Assembly: GCA_035771165.1 (NCBI GenBank)
Contig: JAWNZC010000469.1
Span: 150,001 to 214,000 of the forward strand
Source: Paragorgia papillata
Lineage: Eukaryota > Cnidaria > Anthozoa > Scleralcyonacea > Coralliidae
Direction: 5' to 3'
Length of the DNA stretch: 64,000 nucleotides
Made by a program: the position numbers and the translations under genes. The notes beneath the pieces are model-generated. The model worked only from the letters and a program-made list of their open reading frames with translations. It searched no databases and was not told the origin of the DNA. Shown here piece by piece: positions 33,201 through 38,775 of this stretch (the stretch's first letter is position 1; every line of letters begins with the position of its first letter).

Positions 33201-35725
33201 GTGAAATGTGGTGAGGTGTGGTGAGGTGTGGTGAGGTGAGATGAGGTGAGGTGAGATGAGGTGAGATGAGGTAAGATGTGGTGTGATGAGGTGAGATGAG
33301 GTGTGATGAGGTGAGATGAGGTGTGGTGAGGTGTGGCGAGGTGTGGTGAGGTGTGGTGAGGTGTGGTGAGGTGTGGTGAGGTGTGGTGAGGTGTGGTGAG
33401 GTGAGATGTGGTGAGGTGAGGTGTGGTGAGGTGTGGTGAGGTGTGGTGAGGTGGGTGAGGTGAGGTGTGGTGAGGTGTGGTGAGATGAGGTGTGGTGAGA
33501 TGTGGTGAGGTGTGGTGAGGTGTGGTGAGGTGTGGTGAGTTGTGGTGAGGTGTGGTGAGATGAGGTGTGGTGAGGTGTGGTGAGGTGTGGTGAGGTGAGA
33601 TGAGTTGTGGTGAGGTGTGGTGAGGTGAGATGAGGTGTGGTGGGGTGAGGTGTGGTGAGGTGTGGTGAGGTGAGGTGTGGTGAGGTGAGAAGAGGTGAGG
33701 TGAGATGTGGTGTGATGAGATGAGATGAGGTGTGGTGGTGTGGTGAGGTGTGGTGAGGTGTGGTGAGGTGAGATGTGGTGAGGTGAGGTGTGGTGAGGTG
33801 TGGTGAGGTGTGGTGAGGTGAGATGAGGTGAGATAAGGTGTTGTGAGGTGTGGTGTGGTGAGGTGTGGTGAGGTGTGGTGAGGTGTGGTGAGGTGTGGTG
33901 AGGTGTGGTGAGGTGTGGTGAGGTGAGGTGTGGTGAGTTGTGGTGAGGTGTGGTGAGGTGAGATGAGGTGTGGTGGGGTGTGATGAGGTGAGGTGTGGTG
34001 AGGTGTGGTGAGGTGTGGTGAGGTGTGGTGAGGTGTGGTGAGGTGTGGTGAGGTGTGGTGAGGTGTGGCGAGGTGAGATGAGGTGAGATGAGGTGAGATG
34101 AGGTATGATGAGGTGTGGTGAGATGAGGTGTGATGAGATGAAGTGTGGTGAGATGAGGTGTGGTGAGATGAGGTGAAATGAGCTGTGGTGAGATGAGGTG
34201 AGGTGAGATGAGGTGAGGTGAGATGAGGTGAGATGAGGTGAGATGAGGTGAGATGAGGTGTGATGAGGTGTGGTGAGGTGTGGTGAGGTGTGGTGAGGTG
34301 TGGTGTGGTGAGGTATGGTGAGGTGTGGTGAGGTGAGGTGTGGTGAGGTGTGGTGAGGTGTGGTGAGGTGTGGTGAGGTGTGGTGAGGTGTGGTGTGGTG
34401 AGGTGTGGTGTGGTGAGGTGTGGTGAGGTGTGGTGAGGTGTGGTGAGGTGTGGTGAGATGAGGTGTGGTGAGATGAGGTGAGATGAGCTGTGGTGAGATG
34501 AGGTGAGATGAGGTGTGGTGAGATGAGGTGTGGTAAGGTATGGTGTGATGGGGTGTGGTGTGATGTGGATGAGGTGAGGTGTGGTGAGATGTGATGAGGT
34601 GTGGTGAGGTAAGGTATGGTGTGATGGGGTGTGGTGTGATGTGGTGAGATGAGATTTGGTGAGATGTGATGAGGTGTGGTGTGATGAGGTGTGGTGAGGT
34701 GTGGTGTGATGAGGTGATATGAGGTGTGGTGAGGTGTGGTGAGTTGTGGTGAGGTGTGGTGAGGTGTGATGAGGTGTGGTGAGATGTGATGAAGTGTGGT
34801 GAGGTGTGGTGAGGTGTGGTGAGGTGTGGTGAGGTGTGGTGAGGTGTGGTGAGGTGTGGTGAGGTGTGGTGAGGTGTGGTGAGGTTTGGTGTGGTGAGAT
34901 GAGGTGTGGTGAGATGAGGTGTGGTGAGCTGAGGTGAGGTGGGATGAGGTGAGATGTGGTGAGATGAGGTGAGGTGAGGTGAGGTGAGGTGAGATGAGGT
35001 GAGGTGAGGTGAGATGAGGTGAGGTGAGGTGAGATGTGGTGAGGTGAGGTGAGATGTGGTGAGATGAGGTGAGGTGTAGTGAGGTGTGGTGAGGTGTGGT
35101 GAGATGAGGTGAGGTGAGATGAGGTGAGGTGAGGTGAGGTGAGATGTGGTGAGATGAGGTGAGGTGTGGTGAGGTGTGGTGAGGTGTGGTGAGATGAGGT
35201 GAGGTGTGGTGAGCTGAGGTGTGGTGAGATGAGGTGAGGTGTGGTGAGATGAGGTGTGGTGAGATGAGGTGTGGTGAGGTGAGGTGTGGTGAGATGAGGT
35301 GTGGTGAGATGAGGTGTGGTGAGATGAGGTGAGGTGTGGTGAGGTGTGGTGTGGTGAGGTGAGGTGTGGTGAATTATGTTAATCCAGACTTTAATACAAT
35401 GTATAATTCTTTTGTTCTAAGTTATGGTTCTGAGGCGTTCAGTTTTGGTCATTTAATAATGTCAGTCTCGCTTCATTTCCAAACAGAATTTCATTACAAT
35501 CAAGTAAGTTCACTCCATCATTTCTACAATTGTTTTTTGCAATTGTTTTTTGCAATTGTTTCATTCAATCTCTCGCAGGTGAAAACGTTTTTTGACGCTC
35601 ATCCTAATGTTGGCGCAGCAGAAAGAAGTTTACGACAAGTTTACGAAACAATCAAATCAAATATACGCTGGGTCAATGAATATCAAAACGAAGTGGTTCA
35701 ATGGTTGAGGGAACACCAATCATAA
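19..35725 (+). CDS. M1 zinc aminopeptidase (aminopeptidase N/ERAP class), 3' part, 13 exons
   Basis: Removes N-terminal residues from peptides; family members are usually type II membrane ectoenzymes. Joined exons: 19-267, 4619-4750, 7852-8012, 9888-9973, 10274-10404, 10851-10906, 16923-17010, 19087-19160, 19988-20092, 22812-22961, 28599-28739, 35422-35503, 35579-35725. They total 1602 bases (533 residues plus stop) with consistent phases. The fragment opens at [11 protein letters not shown], just after the HEXXHQ site, which must lie upstream. NEGFA supplies the third zinc ligand (Glu), and the Tyr of SYNKG matches the transition-state tyrosine. The ERAP1_C-type domain starts near residue 215 with [16 protein letters not shown]. 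Residues around 358-364 are roughly 10 shorter than I recall for vertebrate APN at the 'HPNLRS' stretch; a missed 3n microexon is possible. Family assignment is firm; the subtype (APN, APA, ERAP, puromycin-sensitive) is not resolved. Confidence 0.95.
281..1125. mobile_element. hAT-like non-autonomous element in intron a
   Basis: Ends CCATCCTCG and CGAGGATGG, flanked by the identical 8-bp duplication ACAATCAA (273-280 and 1126-1133). The terminal inverted repeats extend through a segment reading CCTGGTCAGATGAAAAC. It begins 13 bases after a splice donor. The left arm is interrupted by the element at 310-533. No coding capacity seen. Confidence 0.85.
310..533. mobile_element. 224-bp Harbinger-like MITE nested in the hAT-like element
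   Basis: Inverted repeats of about 44 bp starting AGCCCTAATCAAACGAGAAC, flanked by TTA at 307-309 and 534-536. Removing it restores the left arm of the host element to match the right arm. Confidence 0.8.
1149..2991. mobile_element. Foldback element with dispersed-repeat ends
   Basis: Long imperfect inverted repeats. The left arm starts CAATCGAAATAT and the right arm ends ATATTTCGATTG. Both include the 'GACGAAGGGCCTTCG ... GAAACGTTAG' motif and a 'CCAACGGCGGCCAT' segment. It is interrupted by the element at 1330-2461. 7015-7140 and 42034-42120 are solo copies of the terminal part. Confidence 0.7.
1330..2461. mobile_element. hAT-like non-autonomous element
   Basis: Terminal repeats CAGTGGCGTGGTGGCA and TGCCACCACACCACTG, flanked by the 8-bp duplication ACTGTGGC (1322-1329 and 2462-2469). 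It contains G/C-rich subterminal tracts including a run of 17 or more G near 2390-2407, and palindromic GGTCCGTACT segments at 1738-2350. No transposase seen. Confidence 0.85.
3012..4530. repeat. 120-bp satellite, about 12.5 copies
   Basis: Period exactly 120 bp, with few differences between copies. Each unit on the minus strand contains CTCTGATGAAG and GAAACGTCAGTATTTCG plus AACACTGCCTACACAAC. The long minus-strand open frame across it is a by-product of the 3n period. It ends about 90 bp before exon b. Confidence 0.95.
4619..4750 (+). CDS. Aminopeptidase exon b
   Basis: Acceptor TTTTTAG at 4612-4618, donor GTATAA at 4751. Phase 0 on both sides, 44 codons. It completes the SYNKG motif and continues with the family pattern [19 protein letters not shown]. 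Confidence 0.93.
4770..5425. mobile_element. TA-flanked foldback MITE (656 bp)
   Basis: Ends GGCCCCGTTTACACGAGACC and its inverse at 5405-5425, with TA on both sides (4768-4769, 5426-5427). Subterminal CGGACGAA/TCCGGA words recur in both arms. It lies 19 bp after a splice donor. Confidence 0.8.
5428..5957. mobile_element. Compound palindromic MITE, copy 1
   Basis: One palindrome (GAGGTCTTTACGG ... CCGTAATGACC) is followed by a second bounded by TTATTATATGGCA and TGCCATATAATAA. The same two-part layout recurs at 5959-6440 and, inverted, at 48221-48702. Confidence 0.7.
5959..6440. mobile_element. Compound palindromic MITE, copy 2
   Basis: Same architecture as copy 1. Nearly the exact reverse complement of 48221-48702 in the Rab intron, including the TTTTATTTCAAAATCAATCT segment. 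Confidence 0.75.
6479..7000. repeat. 129-bp satellite, 4 copies
   Basis: Units begin near CCATTCCTGCCTGAGCTGG at about 6485, 6614, 6743 and 6872; the last is truncated. A fragment lies at 7133-7198. Two further copies occur at 10000-10250, across two exons of the same gene. Confidence 0.93.
7010..7140 (+). repeat. Dispersed repeat with GACGAAGGGCC-type core
   Basis: Contains GTGCTGCGTAGGCAGTGTTG, CAATCGAAATATAGTAAG and the GAAACGT-type hairpin. Matches the ends of the 1149-2991 element and 42034-42120. Confidence 0.75.
7200..7814. mobile_element. Probable hAT-like element with internal ACGTTACGCTACG repeats
   Basis: Ends CAGGGTTCAAAATA and TATTTTGAACCCTG, flanked by AATAT on both sides (a partial duplication). 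The interior 7380-7745 is a degenerate short repeat of ACGTTACGCTACGTTATAA. 7750-7800 is rich in GCCGGC. Confidence 0.6.
7852..8012 (+). CDS. Aminopeptidase exon c
   Basis: Acceptor TTTTGTAG, donor GTACGT at 8013. Encodes [16 protein letters not shown], a hallmark M1 stretch, and ends in phase 2 at SPY-(N). The following intron is nearly all 12-bp satellite, has length 3n and no in-frame stop. Confidence 0.93.
8055..9870. repeat. 12-bp minisatellite (GGTGGTAGTGTT), about 150 units
   Basis: Nearly fills the 1875-base intron between exons c and d, starting 42 bases after the donor and ending 17 bases before the acceptor. Units alternate GGTGGTAGTGTT and GGTGATAGTGTT, with GTTGGTGTT variants after 9130. 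There are no stops in the host reading frame. Confidence 0.97.
9888..9973 (+). CDS. Aminopeptidase exon d
   Basis: Acceptor GTTTTAG at 9881-9887, donor GTAAGT at 9974. The split codon AA|T gives Asn, so the junction reads [13 protein letters not shown], as expected for M1 enzymes. Ends in phase 1. Confidence 0.92.
10000..10250. repeat. 129-bp satellite, 2 further copies
   Basis: Same unit as 6479-7000, at about 10005 and 10134, ending 24 bases before exon e. Confidence 0.93.
10274..10404 (+). CDS. Aminopeptidase exon e (start of C-terminal domain)
   Basis: Acceptor TTTCTCTAG, donor GTAATT at 10405. Carries [16 protein letters not shown], the conserved opening of the ERAP1_C-like helical domain. 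Ends in phase 0. Confidence 0.94.
10441..10815. repeat. 137-bp satellite, 3 copies
   Basis: Units start near CTCCATGATTTACTCTGATG at about 10441, 10578 and 10715. Related to the 120-bp array at 3012-4530 in the opposite orientation: shared CTCTGATGAAG, GAAACGTCAGTATTTC, CTCAGCAGTT-ACCATCTTT and CACAACACTCTA. Confidence 0.9.
10851..10906 (+). CDS. Aminopeptidase exon f
   Basis: Acceptor TTTTGTTTAG, donor GTAAAG at 10907. Encodes [18 protein letters not shown], matching the family LS-ADRAGLLDDAF motif. Ends in phase 2. The next intron (10907-16922) is a mosaic of DNA transposons. Confidence 0.92.
10930..11526. mobile_element. 597-bp MITE in intron f
   Basis: Ends CATGGATAGTAAAA and the inverse, followed by GGATTGGAAACT in both arms. 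Flanked by the 7-bp repeat GTGAGAC (10923-10929 and 11527-11533). It starts 24 bases after the exon f donor. Confidence 0.75.
11595..12014 (+). mobile_element. MULE-like element, copy 1, with zinc-binding peptide
   Basis: Long terminal inverted repeats (CGTTCCCAGGGCCCACG ... CGTGGGCTCTGGGAACG). Flanked by AACGGAACC/AACGGAACG, a 9-bp duplication with one mismatch. A second full copy lies at 40603-41020. The interior encodes the peptide at 11684-11929. Confidence 0.85.
11684..11929 (+). CDS. 81-residue transposon-encoded peptide (CxxC zinc-binding-like)
   Basis: Not recognised as a named family. The peptide carries [13 protein letters not shown] and [15 protein letters not shown], which looks like the N-terminal cysteine module of large transposon or zinc-finger proteins (inference). 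A more likely start is the internal ATG at 11744, after AACAAAG. The same frame is nearly unchanged in the copy at 40692-40937 (visible substitutions N/S and V/L). It ends near the right inverted repeat, so it may be a truncated first exon rather than a complete protein. Confidence 0.5.
   Translation: MSMSWSEVTGNRINKTKITKMSDDKTPVKTLPRSISSPYVCRCCNSSFASNPIDLFGEKSNKENILSRFRSDIYACVPQPE
12068..12861. mobile_element. MULE-like element (794 bp)
   Basis: Ends CATTCTCGTCCCCAGAGCC and the inverse, flanked by the perfect 9-bp repeat CATAAGATC (12059-12067 and 12862-12870). The inverted repeat extends through AAAGGGCTCTGGGG. Interior not recognised. Confidence 0.8.
12871..14886. repeat. Intronic foldback sequence, no gene seen
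   Basis: Contains nested inverted repeats. CAGAGTTGGAAAAAG near 13148 pairs with CTTTTTTCCAACTCTG near 13966. AACCGGAGGAAG near 13229 pairs with CCTTCCTCCGG near 13515. A CCTAGGACTTTGAAA palindrome lies at 13288-13345. CAGACGCTCT at 14054 pairs with AGAGCGTCTG near 14099. Reading frames here are short and not gene-like. Confidence 0.5.
14887..15516. mobile_element. 630-bp MITE
   Basis: Inverted repeats of about 47 bp, CAGGTGTGGCGCTCTGAGAT (left) against CGCCACACCTG (right), differing at one or two positions. No clear target duplication. Confidence 0.7.
15793..16218 (+). pseudogene. LINE reverse transcriptase C-terminal fragment
   Basis: An open frame of 141 residues opens with [11 protein letters not shown] and continues with [18 protein letters not shown] and [14 protein letters not shown]. 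These are hallmarks of the C-terminal end of CR1/L2/jockey-type LINE ORF2. Catalytic RT motifs are absent, so this is a 5'-truncated copy. It lies inside the 15605-16830 element and the aminopeptidase intron, same strand as the gene. Confidence 0.85.
16605..16764. mobile_element. 160-bp hairpin MITE nested in a transposon arm
   Basis: GGGGGCTTTCCATTTACAC pairs with AATTGGAAAGCGCCC, with internal GACCGGTCAGTCCGG. TA flanks at 16603-16604 and 16765-16766. Confidence 0.8.
16923..17010 (+). CDS. Aminopeptidase exon g
   Basis: Acceptor TTTTTTCAG. Begins by completing AGA (Arg), then [16 protein letters not shown] and EYVPWSYSN. The donor is the weak GTCTAG at 17011; it is the only GT that keeps frame before a stop, and phase 0 fits the next exon. 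Confidence 0.85.
17120..19020. repeat. CAT/CAC/ACT-rich tandem array
   Basis: Degenerate CACCACTACCATCATCATCA units fill the intron between exons g and h. A roughly 170-bp block beginning ATCATTACAACCAAATATC recurs at about 18614, 18748 and 18928, showing higher-order duplication. Open frames on both strands here are low-complexity. Confidence 0.93.
19087..19160 (+). CDS. Aminopeptidase exon h
   Basis: Acceptor TTATATTTAG, donor GTAAGA at 19161. Encodes [20 protein letters not shown]. Phase 0 in, phase 2 out. Confidence 0.88.
19166..19553. repeat. Element bounded by a 16-bp direct repeat
   Basis: CATTACATTTTGCTTT occurs at about 19168 and 19537. The interior contains repeated AAATACGGCG/AATACGCCGT words and GGGCCGTA...GGGCCTA ends, suggesting an insertion with flanking duplication. 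Confidence 0.5.
19586..19975. repeat. (TTCC)n then (CCCT)n polypyrimidine tract
   Basis: About 300 bases of pure tetranucleotide repeat: TTCC, then CCCT, then TTCC again. It lies immediately before the exon i acceptor. A mirror-symmetric purine/pyrimidine tract like this can form triplex DNA. Confidence 0.97.
19988..20092 (+). CDS. Aminopeptidase exon i
   Basis: Acceptor TTTGTAG, preceded by the long TTCC/CCCT tract, which serves as an extreme polypyrimidine tract. Encodes [15 protein letters not shown] and [14 protein letters not shown]. Donor GTATAT at 20093, phase 2. Confidence 0.9.
20275..21055. repeat. Dispersed GAAACGT core followed by foldback element
   Basis: 20280-20325 is CTGACGAAGGGCCTTCGCTC and flank. 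20330-21050 has inverted words CGATCGGGGA/TCCCCGATCG and ACGACAGGTGTGAAC/ACGACAAGTGTGAACG. No coding potential recognised. Confidence 0.55.
21280..22235. repeat. Dispersed repeat family, copy A
   Basis: Collinear with 59745-60340 over 'ACCGAGTGTCGAA', 'GGGCATGCGTATTGATGCAG' and 'ATGAGGGATTTATGGGATAT'. Copy A is interrupted by the insertion at 21351-21718. Confidence 0.85.
21351..21718. mobile_element. 368-bp insertion with AAATA flanks
   Basis: Present in copy A and absent from copy B (59745-60340). Flanked by AAATA at 21346-21350 and 21719-21723. Contains a GTTCATTAGTATTCTTTATA unit repeated about four times and AAAACACGAG words. Confidence 0.75.
22240..22705. repeat. CCGATCCGAT-rich element
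   Basis: Inverted clusters of AATCCGATCCGATCC at 22280-22370 and 22575-22690, ending CGCACACCTCT. Probably a hAT-like MITE; boundaries are not secure. Confidence 0.5.
22812..22961 (+). CDS. Aminopeptidase exon j
   Basis: Acceptor CCAATTTCAG, donor GTAAGC at 22962. Encodes [20 protein letters not shown] and [10 protein letters not shown], matching the M1 'EEEWNFLWERY' and 'S-EPWLLNRYL' segments. Phase 2 in and out. Confidence 0.93.
23021..23500. mobile_element. TA-flanked GTTGTT-rich MITE, copy 1
   Basis: Ends CACGCGTAAAAACGCACAA and the inverse TTTTTACGCCTG, with TA at 23019-23020 and 23501-23502. The interior is full of AACAAGTTGTTCA palindromes. It is inserted inside the first unit of the 122-bp satellite. 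A second copy is at 42595-42940. Confidence 0.8.
23503..28558. repeat. 122-bp satellite, about 41 copies
   Basis: Unit contains GAACAGTTTAGATATGACTG, GTTATCCAGTATAAATAAAG and CACTGGATCAATGA. A broken first unit begins near 22998. Marker variants (short TGGTTCTGTAG near 24181, 25643 and 27345; ATGAGGATG near 24571, 26273 and 27855) recur every 12-14 units. Confidence 0.97.
28599..28739 (+). CDS. Aminopeptidase exon k
   Basis: Acceptor TTCTTGTGCAG, donor GTAATT at 28740. Encodes [33 protein letters not shown] and NWDILLKR. Phase 2. Read-through would stop at once (TAA at 28741). Confidence 0.93.
28765..35372. repeat. 6.6-kb GAGGTGTGGT decamer/pentamer array
   Basis: Built from GAGGT, GTGGT and GAGAT pentamers. 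A rare block with AAATGAGCTGTGG recurs near 30031, 31057, 32086, 33003 and 34170, giving a roughly 0.9-1.2-kb higher-order period. It fills the intron before exon l. A related array lies at 41084-41586. Confidence 0.97.
35422..35503 (+). CDS. Aminopeptidase exon l
   Basis: Acceptor CTTTTGTTCTAAG at 35409-35421. This start gives the join [16 protein letters not shown], the canonical M1 pattern. The earlier acceptor at 35387-35388 would hit a stop. Donor GTAAGT at 35504, phase 0. Confidence 0.92.
35579..35725 (+). CDS. Aminopeptidase terminal exon
   Basis: Acceptor TCTCTCGCAG, phase 0, 48 codons then TAA at 35723-35725. Encodes [18 protein letters not shown] and [19 protein letters not shown], matching the C-terminus of aminopeptidase N. 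Confidence 0.94.
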   Translation: MKTFFDAHPNVGAAERSLRQVYETIKSNIRWVNEYQNEVVQWLREHQS

Positions 35726-35795
35726 ATAATTATGTGATTTGACTAAACTGGCAACCTGTAGATGACTAGATGTTAAATGTAATATGACTTAAGGT

Positions 35796-36377
35796 GACTC
35801 CCTATAGTTTCAATAAATACGCGCCATTTCATACGCTCATTATCTAATGTTATTCACAACTTTAAAAATTTGTTAGATAAATACTAAGTAGACCTTACTA
35901 TAGCAGAACTATCGCAGATATAAAATATCTGTAAAAAAGTTCAATTATTTGCTGTTACCATGGTAATAATGACGTTGGAACTTTGGTATATTTTCAAATA
36001 TTGCATAATTGAAGCGGCATGTCTTCAGTTTGCTTCGGTGAAATTTTTTAAAAATTGCTGAGATGACAGATACTGTTGTGGAGAATATCCATATACAAAA
36101 TCAGAGAGAGTTGTATGGACAGATTTTTCGCTATAAAAATTATCGATTTAAAAAACGTCTGTCTTATGAAAATTTTTAAAAATTATATATACTTTAGAAG
36201 TTTTTATAAACTACTTATTTACAAAATTTTAGCAAAATTCACCGAAGAAAACGTCTACAAGTCTAATATCTATGTCGACGCGGTCATAGAATTTCGAATC
36301 GACAAGATCGCTATTTACGCATGCGTAGCGATACTATTTCTAGTCACCAGTCCCCTATTGAAATTACCGTAGGGAGC
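35796..36377. mobile_element. Foldback element overlapping the aminopeptidase 3' end
   Basis: GTGACTCCCTATAGTTTCAA (left) pairs with TTGAAATTACCGTAGGGAGC (right). Internal arms CTTCGGTGAAATTTT and AAAATTCACCGAAG also pair. No clear target duplication. Confidence 0.6.
35812..35817 (+). promoter_or_regulatory. Poly(A) signal of the aminopeptidase gene
   Basis: AATAAA 86 bases after the stop codon. It sits inside the left arm of the foldback element at 35796-36377. Confidence 0.6.
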
Positions 36378-36510
36378 CACGTGAAAGAGTTTATACACCC
36401 AAATATGATATTACTGCATATGGATTCTATTTAATGTGTATAGTTGAATGCCAAAATATGTTCTGATTTGAACTTATAAGAATTATAAAGAAATTTAAAG
36501 AACCTATTAA

Positions 36511-36998
36511 AGGGCATATGACTCGAAAATTAAGTTTGTCTTATTGAAAAGAACATTTAAAATGATAAAATAACATCTTTTGCAGTTTTTGGTTTCCTTG
36601 CTTCGTTTTTGAGATATTCCAGCTTGTTTGATATGCAAACGCACAACTTTCTACGTCACATGTGCATAATGAGTTATCAGAAAAGGTTACATATCTTTGA
36701 TATTATGAAAACATGGGCTTAACTCAAAGGAAGCATGTGCGGTGTTTCTATCCACACCACCAAACTTGTAGAATTCCAAGTGATTTCGTTTCACAATAGC
36801 AAAGATATGTAATCTTTTCTCGGTAACTCATAATACTCATTATGCACATGTGACGTAGAAAGTTGTGTCATTTGCATATCAAATACCTGGAATATCTCAA
36901 AAACGAAGCAAGGAAACCAAAAACTGCAAAAGATGTTATTTTAACATTTTAAATGTTCTTTTCAATAAGACAAACTTAATTTTCGAGTCATATGCCCT
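36511..36998. mobile_element. TTAA-flanked palindromic MITE (488 bp)
   Basis: Arms of about 190 bp start AGGGCATATGACTCGAAAA. TTAA at 36507-36510 and 36999-37002. Confidence 0.85.
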
Positions 36999-37002
36999 TT
37001 AA

Positions 37003-38775
37003 GAGCCTATTTTGCCTAAATTGTCAGTAATTACCCCAAAATATAAGAACCTATTTTGCCAGACTTGAAAAAATCTAAGGTTCTTATGCACGTGGGTGTT
37101 TACTGTATTCTGTATTTTATCATACTCCATTCATTAGCCCACACAACTCCAAAACTTTCTTGTCTTGATGAAGGTTTGAAAATATTTAAAAAAGATTTTT
37201 TTGACTTACAGTTTCCATAAAACACTTTTAAATTACAATTGCACAAACGACACACTTCATTTCGTAAGCTATCGTTTTTTTATTAAAATCTTCAAGCGGT
37301 TTATCATAAGGAAAAGAAAAACACACACACAAATGCCTACATTGACGTCATCCTCATTACCATTTTGGAAATACAAACCTCAATATAACAACAAATAGAA
37401 GTTCAAGTCAGAAAATATTTTGGCATTTAACTATTCACTTTACATAGAATCCATATCAGTAATATCTTATTTGAGTTTATAGGCACTGTAACATTCGTCC
37501 TGGAATAATTCCAATTTATGTTATTTAATATTATCAAGCAGTTGAAATTGTTTTTGACCACGTTATTAAAACATTCAAACGTGACTTGAAGCTACTTAAG
37601 GCGGCGGGGGCAGCCACGTAAAAAGGGCACTTTTTCTCAACATTAATTTTTGTACGTGGTAAATAATGTTCGCCAATTTTGCTCTATAGCATAAAATAAC
37701 CAAAAAGCATAACGGTATAATATAATATAATATAATGAATGACAATGTATTGAGAAAGGCTGAATTGTACATATTTATGCTACATTCCTATTTACATTTA
37801 AGAAAACATGGCAACTTTAATGAATCAGAAAACACCTGCCAAGTGAAAAACGTCTGGGCACAAGACACAGCTAATCTCGTTCTCAGGGCCTTTTTGAAAT
37901 TGGTAAGGTGGAAAAAGGTTCTGGCATCGGCTGTTAGATTCGGCGTTTTCATTGGTTGATTGCTTTTCTTAAACATTCCTCGTGAAACATATTTATGCAT
38001 AGTTTTGTGCCAGTTAACCGCCATTACAATGAACTTCTCCCACGGGGCAGCCATTACTCAGAATGATTTTGCACACTAAACTAAATTGCTAACTTACTAC
38101 ACCCAGTATTTTTGGGTGCTGTGACTAGCCGATGCCAGGGCTTTTTCCAAGGTTGGACACAGCTAACCCAAGGCAAAATTAGTTTGCTGCCTCTGCGTGG
38201 TCTGCAGTAATAAGTTGGCTTGTGAGACATTTGAGGTATTAATACAAAAGTCATTTAGTACGATTTAATACTGCCCCGCGCTGTGAGGGCAGGGGGGGGG
38301 GCAGCTGGCTCCGGCGCCCCTGACGACACGCGATAGTTCGAGGTGTTTTAATACAGAGGTAAAACACAATTTCAAATGCTTGATGTAGCTTCTCAAGTGA
38401 GTTAGTATTTAAAGAGAAAATTGATGTTCACGTGACGTTAATTTTTTCAAGTAGTTTACCGCAATATTAAGACTGGGCATGGTCGTGAATTTTGTTTTGA
38501 TTTTACCATATTTTATGAAAATCATTAATAATTCATGGCAATTCAAAAGAAATGAATTATGTTTAATCAATATCTGTAAATCACATACAGATTCGTCCTG
38601 ATTTACATAAACTTTCTCCTCAATTTACTTAGCTAAAATCACTCCAACTTGAAAAATAGTTTGAAAACATTCGCAGCCGATCTGTATCTTATTAATAATT
38701 ATTTGAGAAAGTTCTGTGTACTCAGATTGGATTAAATGAATAATTTTGAACGCTGTGCATAAACTGTCTGGATGA
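37003..38775. other. Intergenic sequence without recognised features
   Basis: AT-rich, with short frames only. A run of ATAAT near 37716-37735 and a short G-run at 38293 are the only simple repeats. I see no gene, RNA or clear transposon. Confidence 0.5.

Noticed and set aside
35389..35421. Earlier acceptor (AG at 35387-35388) for aminopeptidase exon l
   Set aside because: With exon k ending in phase 2 it gives a stop at once. The acceptor ending at 35421 restores the family sequence.
35366..35725. 119-residue frame as a single-exon gene
   Set aside because: It reads through exon l, a short intron with good splice sites (35504-35578) and the terminal exon. The inserted residues are not part of the M1 family.
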